Of a DNA stretch of 64,000 nucleotides, positions 58,096-64,000 are shown piece by piece; the first letter of the stretch is position 1; each line of letters opens with the position of its first letter. Origin of the DNA: Rhizobium sp. Pop5 (lineage in GTDB: Bacteria; Pseudomonadota; Alphaproteobacteria; Rhizobiales; Rhizobiaceae); the NCBI RefSeq assembly GCF_024721175.1, contig NZ_CP099399.1:2356001-2420000 (forward strand). Direction: 5' to 3'. Made by a program: the position numbers and the translations under genes. Below the pieces are notes generated by a model, which saw only the letters and a program-made list of their open reading frames with translations, made no database searches and was not told the DNA's origin.

Positions 58096-59777
58096 GGGAC
58101 CACCCCTTTCGGCAGGCGTTTCGCCAGGAGTTCCAGGAGCAGCATCATGATGACGACCATGAGGACGACGAGGGCCGAGAGCGCCGAAGCAAGGTCGGAA
58201 CTGCCGCTGTCGTCGAGATTGTAGATGGCGACGCCGAGCGTCTGGGTGCCGGCCGACCAGAGCAGCGCCGAAATCGTCAGTTCGTTGCAGGCGATCAGGA
58301 AAACGAGGATGACCGATGCGCCGGCAGCCGGCGCAATCAGCGGCACGATGATATCGAAAAGCCGGCGGAAGAAGCTGGCGCCGGAAAGCCGGGCCGCTTC
58401 CTCCAGCGCCGGATCGAGCTGGTGGAAGGCGCTGACGACGGGCTTCAGGCTGACCGCGAAAAAGGAGGAGAAATAGGCAATCAGGATGATCCAGATCGTG
58501 CCGTAGAGCGAGACGTTGAGAACCGGGATCGGTGCTGCGAAGACCAGGATGAAGGCGACCGCCATGACGATGCCCGGCAGCGAATAGGGTATCTCGATCA
58601 GGCTGGCGACGATGCGGGAAACGGCATCTCTGCGCCGCGTCAACGCATAGGCGGCAAGCACCGTCACCACGAGCAGACCAACTGCGGTGGCGCTTGCAAG
58701 CGACAGCGAATTGATGAAGGCCGTGCGCGTCACCGCCTGCCGGAACAGGATCTCTTGAAAGGCATGCAGCGACATGGTCTTGAAAGTGAGCGGCACGCCA
58801 TAGGCCGGCACCAGCGCGCCGGCGACGAGCGCGAAGAAGGGTGCTGCCAGCATGAAGAACAGGATCGCCCAGAGGAGCGGCGTAAAGACAAGACGCCAGG
58901 CGCCGAGCCCGAAGGCGGCACTCGCGCCCGACAGGCCGATAACGCGGTAATCTCGGCCGCGCAGCGCCCGGTCCTGGATCATCAGTCCCGCGACCGAAAT
59001 CATCGCAATGATTGCCGAGAGCACGGCGACATCACCGAAAGTGCGGCTGGTGAAGGCGGAGAATTTGGTGAAGATCAGCGTCGGCAGCGTGAAGATCGAG
59101 GCCGGAATGCCGAGAATGGCGGGTATGCCAAAATTGCCGGTGCAGGAAACGAAGGAGATCGCCGCCCCGGCAATGATGCCGGGCAGCGACAGAGGCAGGA
59201 TGATATCGCGGAAGACCCTGAGGCTCGAGGCGCCGGAAAGCCGTGCCGCCTCGACGCCATCGCGCGGCAGCGTCATCAGCCCGGCCCTGAGCGCGAGATA
59301 AACCAGCGGCGCATGCTGCACGCCAAAGAGCAGCGCGATGCCACCGACCGAATAAAGCGGTTGCGGCGAGCCCAGCGGCGGTGCAAGCGAGAGCGCCTTC
59401 AACAGCGGGCTCGACGGCCCCGACATCTGCACCCAGGCAAGTGCCGTCACCTGCGGCGGGATCATCATCGGCAGCACGAAGAAGAAGCTGAGCGGCCCCT
59501 TGCCGCGGATGTCTGTCAACGTCAGCAGGAAGGCGAAGAGGCAGCCGATGGCAAGCGAGATGATCGTGCCCAGAATTGATGTGACGACAGTGTAATAGGT
59601 GGCCTGCCAGAGCGACGGCGCGCTCAGCACGTCGATTACGCCACCATTGGCGAAGGCCGCGATCCCGACCATGGCAAGGCGGGCGAGCGGCAGCACGCTG
59701 AGGATCAGGACTGACATGACGATAAAAGGAAACAGCCAGACGGGCTGGCTGTTTCCTGGTCTCACATATCCTCGCAT
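58083..59777 (-). CDS. ABC transporter fused permease, ferric-iron type
   Basis: This 564-residue inner-membrane protein has about 12 TM helices and two binding-protein-dependent transport domains. EAA-loop-like motifs occur in each half: GVEAARLSGASSLRVFRDII (~177-196) and EEAARLSGASFFRRLFDIIV. Fused FbpB-type permeases have this layout. Its start is eight bases downstream of the substrate-binding protein stop. Same operon and same ambiguity over substrate. Confidence 0.88.
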   Translation of the reverse strand: MRGYVRPGNSQPVWLFPFIVMSVLILSVLPLARLAMVGIAAFANGGVIDVLSAPSLWQATYYTVVTSILGTIISLAIGCLFAFLLTLTDIRGKGPLSFFFVLPMMIPPQVTALAWVQMSGPSSPLLKALSLAPPLGSPQPLYSVGGIALLFGVQHAPLVYLALRAGLMTLPRDGVEAARLSGASSLRVFRDIILPLSLPGIIAGAAISFVSCTGNFGIPAILGIPASIFTLPTLIFTKFSAFTSRTFGDVAVLSAIIAMISVAGLMIQDRALRGRDYRVIGLSGASAAFGLGAWRLVFTPLLWAILFFMLAAPFFALVAGALVPAYGVPLTFKTMSLHAFQEILFRQAVTRTAFINSLSLASATAVGLLVVTVLAAYALTRRRDAVSRIVASLIEIPYSLPGIVMAVAFILVFAAPIPVLNVSLYGTIWIILIAYFSSFFAVSLKPVVSAFHQLDPALEEAARLSGASFFRRLFDIIVPLIAPAAGASVILVFLIACNELTISALLWSAGTQTLGVAIYNLDDSGSSDLASALSALVVLMVVIMMLLLELLAKRLPKGVVPWRS

Positions 59778-59784
59778 GGAAGGA

Positions 59785-60762
59785 TCAGTTCGAGCCGTAG
59801 ATGCCCGAGAAGGTCTTCAGATCCTGGTCGGTATTCTTCAAAGCTTCAGCGGCCTTGATCGGCAGGACCTTGATGGCATCACGCGCCGGGAAACCTTCCG
59901 GCAGCTTCATGCCATTGCGGGCCGGGATATAGCCGAGCTTGAGAAAACCTTCCTGGCCCTTTTCCGAGAGCACATAGTCGACGAACTTCTTGGCGGCCTC
60001 GGCATTTTTGCTGCTCGCCAGGATGCCGACCGGCTCGGTGACGGCCGAAACGCCTTCGCTCGGGAAGACGAACTCGACGGGCGCGCCCTTGGCCTTTTCG
60101 CGGATCGGCAGGTAATCGACGACCACGCCATAGGCCTTCTCGCCCGAGGCGACCGACTTCAGCACGGCGCCGTTGCCGCCGGCGGCGATCGCGCCGTTTT
60201 CGGCGAGCGCCTTGTAATAGTCCCAGCCGAGGCCGGGAACGGCAGCAAGCGTCTGGGCGTGGATGAGGGCGGCACCCGAAGCAAGCGGGCTCGGCATGGT
60301 GACGAGGCCCTTGGCTTCCGGCTTTGTCAGGTCCTTCCAGCTCGTCGGCTTCATGGCGGCCGAGGTGTTGTACATGATGCCCGTCGTGATCAGCTTCGTG
60401 GAATAGTAGTAGCCGTCAGCGTCATAGAGCGAGGCGTCGTACTGAGCGGCTTCCGTCGACTTGTAGGCCAGCAGCTTGCCCTCTTCCTTCAGGCGCTCCA
60501 GCGTCACCACGTCGGCGATGAGGAGGATGTCAGCAACGGGGTTGCCGGCCTGGATCTCGGCCTGCAGCTTGGCGATGATCTTCGGCGTGCCGTCGCGCAC
60601 CCAGTCGACCTTGATGTCGGGATTGGCCGCCATGAAGCCATCGACCGTCGCCTGGGCGTCTTCGTTCGGCTGGCTGGTGTAGAGAACGAGGTTTGCGGCA
60701 AGGGCCGGAACGGCAAAGAGGCTCGCGGCAAGAAGCGCTGCGGCGGAAACGATCGTTTTCAT
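59785..60762 (-). CDS. ABC transporter substrate-binding protein, ferric-iron type
   Basis: This 325-residue periplasmic protein has a signal peptide (SAAALLAASLFAVPALAA). LVLYTSQPNEDAQATVDGFM, VADILLIADVVTLERLKEEG, and DADGYYYSTKLITTGIMYNT are typical of the FbpA/SBP_bac_6-8 group. The YYY cluster at ~135 could provide ligands; the FbpA Tyr-Tyr pair usually sits further on, so metal specificity is uncertain. It is the first gene of the operon, with 200 bp of unassigned upstream sequence shared with the divergent channel gene. Confidence 0.87.
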   Translation of the reverse strand: MKTIVSAAALLAASLFAVPALAANLVLYTSQPNEDAQATVDGFMAANPDIKVDWVRDGTPKIIAKLQAEIQAGNPVADILLIADVVTLERLKEEGKLLAYKSTEAAQYDASLYDADGYYYSTKLITTGIMYNTSAAMKPTSWKDLTKPEAKGLVTMPSPLASGAALIHAQTLAAVPGLGWDYYKALAENGAIAAGGNGAVLKSVASGEKAYGVVVDYLPIREKAKGAPVEFVFPSEGVSAVTEPVGILASSKNAEAAKKFVDYVLSEKGQEGFLKLGYIPARNGMKLPEGFPARDAIKVLPIKAAEALKNTDQDLKTFSGIYGSN

Positions 60763-60964
60763 GAGAGTGATCCTCGAGATTTGCGGTCACCCTTCCCTTA
60801 TTGGCGGTGGTTGACAGGCATGTGACACGGGGGGCGCCAGAGCCGGATTCACAACCTTCCCCGACGCTTCGCCCGCCCTGCCGACAATAGAGTTGATCGG
60901 CCTGCCGATTTCTGGAATCGCCTGTGAATGCGGCCGTTCAGGCCGATTCGAGGGGATGAGCGGA

Positions 60965-62863
60965 ATGAAAAGAACACCCTGGCGCGCGCGCCTGCGCTAC
61001 CAGTTCGACAAGAGCATGGCCGCCGGCCCGATCGCGCTCATCGGCTGGTTGGCGGTGATATCGCTGATCGTCATCATCGCCGCCGGACTGCTGCTGGCCC
61101 TGACCGGCATTGCGCCCGACGGCGGCGAGCATATGAGCTTCGTCGAGGGCGCCTGGGAATCGCTGATGCGCACCATGGATGCCGGCACGATGGGCGGCGA
61201 TCTCGGCTGGCCCTTCCGCGGCGTCTCTCTCGTCGTCACCATTTCAGGCATCTTCGTCTTTTCCGCCCTCATCGGCGTGCTGAGCTCCGGCCTTGAGGAA
61301 AAGCTCGACGACCTGCGCAAGGGCCGCTCGCAGGTGCTCGAAAACGACCACACGATCATCTTCAACTGGTCGCCCTCGATCTTCGACGTCGTCTCGGAAC
61401 TCGTCACCGCCAATGCCAGCCGCCGCCGCCCGCGCATCGTCATCATGGCCGCCAAGGACAAGGTGGAGATGGAGGACGAGCTTGCCGACAAGATCGGCGA
61501 CTTCAAAAACACCCGCATCATCTGCCGTAGCGGCGATCCGACGGATCTCTACGACATCAACATCGTCAATCCGCACACCTCCCGCTCGATCATCGTGTTG
61601 TCGCCGGAAGGCGCGCATGCCGATTCCGAGGTCATCAAGACGGTGCTCGCCCTCGTCAATGATCCCGGCCGGCGCGAGGCGCCCTACCAGATCGCCGCCG
61701 AAATCCGCGATGCGAAAAACGCCGAGGTGGCGCGCATCGTCGGCGGCAAGGAGCTGCAGCTGGTGCTCGCCGACGACCTGATCTCGCGCATCGTCGCCCA
61801 TTCGAGCCGCCAGTCGGGCCTGTCGGGCGTCTATTCCGAACTGCTCGATTTCGACGGCTGCGAAATCTATACGCTCGACCAGCCGGAACTCGCGGGCAAG
61901 AGTTTCGGCGCCGCCGTGATGATGTACGAGACCTCGACGCTGATCGGCTTCTGCGACACGCAAGGCGAAGTCTATCTCAACCCGCCGGCAAACCGCATCT
62001 TCCTGCCCGGCGAGCGCGCCATCATCATCGCCGAGGACGATGCGGCGGTCAAAAGCGGCGCGGTCGAGATGCGCATCGACAAGGAAGCGATCGTCGCACC
62101 GGTGACACGGCAGGCGAAGGCCGAACGCACGCTGATGCTCGGCTGGAACCGCCGCGGCCCGCTCATCGCCCACGAACTGTCGCGCTACGTCGCCCCCGGC
62201 TCCGAACTCACCATCGCCGCCGACACGCCCGATATCGAGGCGGAGGTCCGCGGCCTGAAGCTTGCCGGCGGCAATATGAAGATCACCTGTCGCCTCACCG
62301 ATACCAGCAGTCGGGCCGAACTCGACGGGCTCGACATTCCCGCCTATGACCATGTGCTGGTACTCGGCTATTCCGATCACATGGCGCCGCAGCCGGCCGA
62401 TACGCGCACGCTCGTCACTTTGCTGCAGCTGCGCCGGATCGCCGAGACGAACGGCCGCCACATCGGCATCGTCAGCGAGATGATCGACGTGCGCAACCGC
62501 GAGCTTGCCGCCGTCACCCGCGCCGACGACTTCGTCGTCAGCAACAAGCTCGTCAGCCTGATGCTGGCCCAGGCTTCCGAGAACGCCCAGATGGCGGCGA
62601 TCTTCGACGAGCTGCTCGATGAGGATGGTTCCGAGATCTATATGCGCCCCGTCACGGACTATGTGTCGATCGACAGGCCGGTGAGCTTCTACACGATCTG
62701 CCTGGCGGCGCTGCGTCGCGGCGAGGTCGCCATCGGCTATCGCCGCCAACGGCCGGGCGATGCAGACGCCCGCAACCTCGCCGGCGTCGTCGTCAACCCT
62801 CAGAAATCGGATCTTCTGGCCTTTTGCGAAGCCGACCGCCTGATCATCCTCGCGCGGCAGTAA
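60965..62863 (+). CDS. CASTOR/POLLUX-type ion channel with RCK domains
   Basis: This 632-residue membrane protein has TM1 ~25-50 (ALIGWLAVISLIVIIAAGLL), a pore-like stretch (WESLMRTMDAGTMGGDLGWP), and TM (LVVTISGIFVFSALIGVLSS). A long cytosolic C-terminus has two RCK-like NAD-fold repeats (VLENDHTIIFNWSPSIFDVV and AERTLMLGWNRRGPLIAHEL). This is the architecture of plant nuclear CASTOR/DMI1 channels and their bacterial homologues. Starts at 60965, which has GAGGGG nine bases upstream; 60956 is closer to it than normal spacing. Ion selectivity is unknown. Confidence 0.87.
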   Translation: MKRTPWRARLRYQFDKSMAAGPIALIGWLAVISLIVIIAAGLLLALTGIAPDGGEHMSFVEGAWESLMRTMDAGTMGGDLGWPFRGVSLVVTISGIFVFSALIGVLSSGLEEKLDDLRKGRSQVLENDHTIIFNWSPSIFDVVSELVTANASRRRPRIVIMAAKDKVEMEDELADKIGDFKNTRIICRSGDPTDLYDINIVNPHTSRSIIVLSPEGAHADSEVIKTVLALVNDPGRREAPYQIAAEIRDAKNAEVARIVGGKELQLVLADDLISRIVAHSSRQSGLSGVYSELLDFDGCEIYTLDQPELAGKSFGAAVMMYETSTLIGFCDTQGEVYLNPPANRIFLPGERAIIIAEDDAAVKSGAVEMRIDKEAIVAPVTRQAKAERTLMLGWNRRGPLIAHELSRYVAPGSELTIAADTPDIEAEVRGLKLAGGNMKITCRLTDTSSRAELDGLDIPAYDHVLVLGYSDHMAPQPADTRTLVTLLQLRRIAETNGRHIGIVSEMIDVRNRELAAVTRADDFVVSNKLVSLMLAQASENAQMAAIFDELLDEDGSEIYMRPVTDYVSIDRPVSFYTICLAALRRGEVAIGYRRQRPGDADARNLAGVVVNPQKSDLLAFCEADRLIILARQ

Positions 62864-62902
62864 ACGGGTCACGGCACCTGCGCGCCGTGACCCCCTCGAA
62901 CG

Positions 62903-63670
62903 TTATTTTGCGGCCTCTTCGATAAGCTCCGCCACCTTCTGCGGCTGCGAAACCATCACCACGTGGGAAGCGCCCTCGACCACGACGGTGTGCTTCGACT
63001 TTGCCCGCTCGGCCATGAAGCCAAGAGCTGCGGCCGGAATGTTCTTGTCGCCGGTGCCGTAGACAAACCACGACGGCAGCTTCTTCCAGGCGGGCTCGCC
63101 CGATTTTTCGTTGAGAGCGACATCGGTGACCGGGCGTTGCGCCGCCGCCATCAGGGCAGCCTGTTCAGCCGGCACATCGCTGGCGAACTGATCGTGGAAT
63201 TTCGCCTGGTCGATATAGAGATCGACACCGCCCGCGCTGAGTTTCACCGGAGCTGCAAGCGCTGCGCCCAGCGTGCCGCCGGGAAACTTGCCGGCAAGAT
63301 CGGCAACCGATTCCCCTGCATCCGGCGCGAATGCTGCGACATAGACCAGGGACTTGACGTTGTTGTGGCCGTTTGCGGCGGTCGAGATCACCTGCCCCCC
63401 ATAGGAATGGCCGACGAGAACGACCGGGCCGGCGATACTGGCGACCACATCGGAAACATAGGCAGCGTCATTGGATACGCTGCGCAGCGGATTGGCGGCA
63501 GCCACGACCGGGAAACCGTCCTTGCGGAGGATCTCGACGACGCCGTTCCAGCTGGATGAATCGGCAAAGGCGCCATGGACGAGAACGACGGTCGGCTTGG
63601 CCGGCTCGGCAACGGCAGTACCGGAAAGAAGCGCACCCGCCAGGGCGACGACGGCAGCAAACTTGAACAT
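62903..63670 (-). CDS. Secreted alpha/beta hydrolase
   Basis: This 255-residue protein has a signal peptide (VALAGALLSGTAVA). PTVVLVHGAFADSSSWNGVV is the HG oxyanion motif, VVLVGHSYGGQVISTAANGH the nucleophile elbow (GHSYG), and GASHVVMVSQPQKVAELIEE has the catalytic-region His. The catalytic Asp probably lies in YGTGDKNIPAAA. Divergent from a MarR/OhrR-type gene; such hydrolases are frequent neighbours of those regulators. Substrate unknown. Confidence 0.87.
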   Translation of the reverse strand: MFKFAAVVALAGALLSGTAVAEPAKPTVVLVHGAFADSSSWNGVVEILRKDGFPVVAAANPLRSVSNDAAYVSDVVASIAGPVVLVGHSYGGQVISTAANGHNNVKSLVYVAAFAPDAGESVADLAGKFPGGTLGAALAAPVKLSAGGVDLYIDQAKFHDQFASDVPAEQAALMAAAQRPVTDVALNEKSGEPAWKKLPSWFVYGTGDKNIPAAALGFMAERAKSKHTVVVEGASHVVMVSQPQKVAELIEEAAK

Positions 63671-63767
63671 TGGTCATTTCCTTTCGTCAGTTGAGTTTCG
63701 CTAAAGGGTCATTCCGGGAAGCAGGGGGGAGGATCAATTCCGCCCGCCGTCCGCATTCCCAATCCGA

Positions 63768-63860
63768 TATAATTTGTAGGCGATTTGTTTGTACACGATC
63801 TAAATAGGCGACTTCCGCCCGAGCGTCAATAGCTTGCAAATAGATCGCGCACAAATTATA
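63768..63860. promoter_or_regulatory. Inverted repeats in the hydrolase/MarR divergent promoter
   Basis: TATAATTTGT (63768-63777) is exactly inverted by ACAAATTATA (63851-63860). Inner arms TTTGTACACGATC and GATCGCGCACAAA also match imperfectly. The second half lies 21 bp upstream of the regulator's ATG. OhrR/MarR operators are AT-rich palindromes, so this is a fair candidate site. Confidence 0.5.
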
Positions 63861-63881
63861 TTGGGGACCAAGGAGAAGGTG

Positions 63882-64000
63882 ATGAAAGACGCCACATCAG
63901 ATGCTCTCGCCGACGTGCCGAAGGTCGATGAAATGCTTTGCTTTTCAATCTACTCGGCAGGCCATGCCTTCAACCAGCTTTACCGGCCGCTGCTCGACGA
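63882..64000 (+). CDS. MarR family regulator, OhrR-like (partial, cut by window end)
   Basis: Only ~40 residues are visible: MKDATSDALADVPKVDEMLC then FSIYSAGHAFNQLYRPLLDE. The motif MLCFSIYSA has the conserved N-terminal Cys of OhrR-type peroxide sensors, and the Tyr-rich context fits. AAGGAGAAGGTG precedes the ATG. The downstream part, expected to hold the wHTH, is outside the window. Regulates probably itself and the divergent hydrolase. Confidence 0.75.
   Translation, partial: MKDATSDALADVPKVDEMLCFSIYSAGHAFNQLYRPLLD

Overview
The window looks like a chromosomal segment of a fast-growing Rhizobium of the leguminosarum/etli type. The inference rests on high GC, a type II lumazine synthase under an FMN riboswitch, a znuA / znuCB-zur locus with Zur boxes, a rhizobial-style FecR plus CHASE2-cyclase pair, a CASTOR/POLLUX-type channel, and at least six ~200-bp palindromic intergenic repeats of the rhizobial mosaic kind. 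No species call is possible from the sequence alone.

Layout. 0.4-13.4 kb: housekeeping and accessory genes: luciferase-like oxidoreductase, three regulators (two LysR, one ArsR with a clear operator), MFS exporter, a soluble class III cyclase, riboswitch-ribH, a VOC protein, a DUF1194 protein, and an SDR-RidA pair. 12.9-19.3 kb: a signalling block. A PycTM-like membrane protein is divergent from a two-gene operon encoding a huge secreted FecR-TPR-beta-barrel protein and a CHASE2 adenylate cyclase. 19.4-26.9 kb: frameshifted GNAT, TetR with its target membrane gene, epimerase, sulfite-oxidase-like enzyme, redoxin, EamA transporter, nucleotidyltransferase. 27.1-31.4 kb: a LysR and a divergent aromatic amino acid lyase homologue that lacks the MIO-forming triad. 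They lie between a chimeric gene remnant and a FAA hydrolase gene that share ~80 bp of sequence; a gamma carbonic anhydrase follows.

31.7-35.2 kb: methyltransferase, SnoaL-like protein, a BTLCP cysteine peptidase, and a secreted protein of ~35 tandem 8-residue repeats with a His/Asp-rich part. 35.3-40.1 kb: the zinc locus (zur, znuB, znuC, znuA, a COG0523 GTPase and an overlapping 57-residue Cys-rich ORF) with three matching Zur-type palindromes. 40.5-46.6 kb: RcnB-like protein, two ChrA transporters, a rhodanese-ChrB protein, a glyoxalase-like protein and a CorC/HlyC membrane protein.

46.6-52.9 kb: a gene-poor, lower-GC stretch of small secreted or membrane proteins, paralogue pairs, a LigD pseudogene and an integrase tail, ending at a tRNA-Lys gene. 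It has the look of a decayed tRNA-borne island. It also holds a good small-RNA candidate at 47.65 kb. 53.1-64 kb: PhzF, Nudix plus EEP nuclease, DUF4189, a ferric-type ABC operon, a CASTOR/POLLUX-like channel, and an alpha/beta hydrolase divergent from a MarR/OhrR-type regulator cut by the window end.

Most promising for follow-up: the MIO-less lyase homologue in its repeat-flanked module, the PycTM-like/FecR-barrel/CHASE2-cyclase neighbourhood, the Zur-linked small Cys-rich ORF, and the intergenic sRNA candidate.
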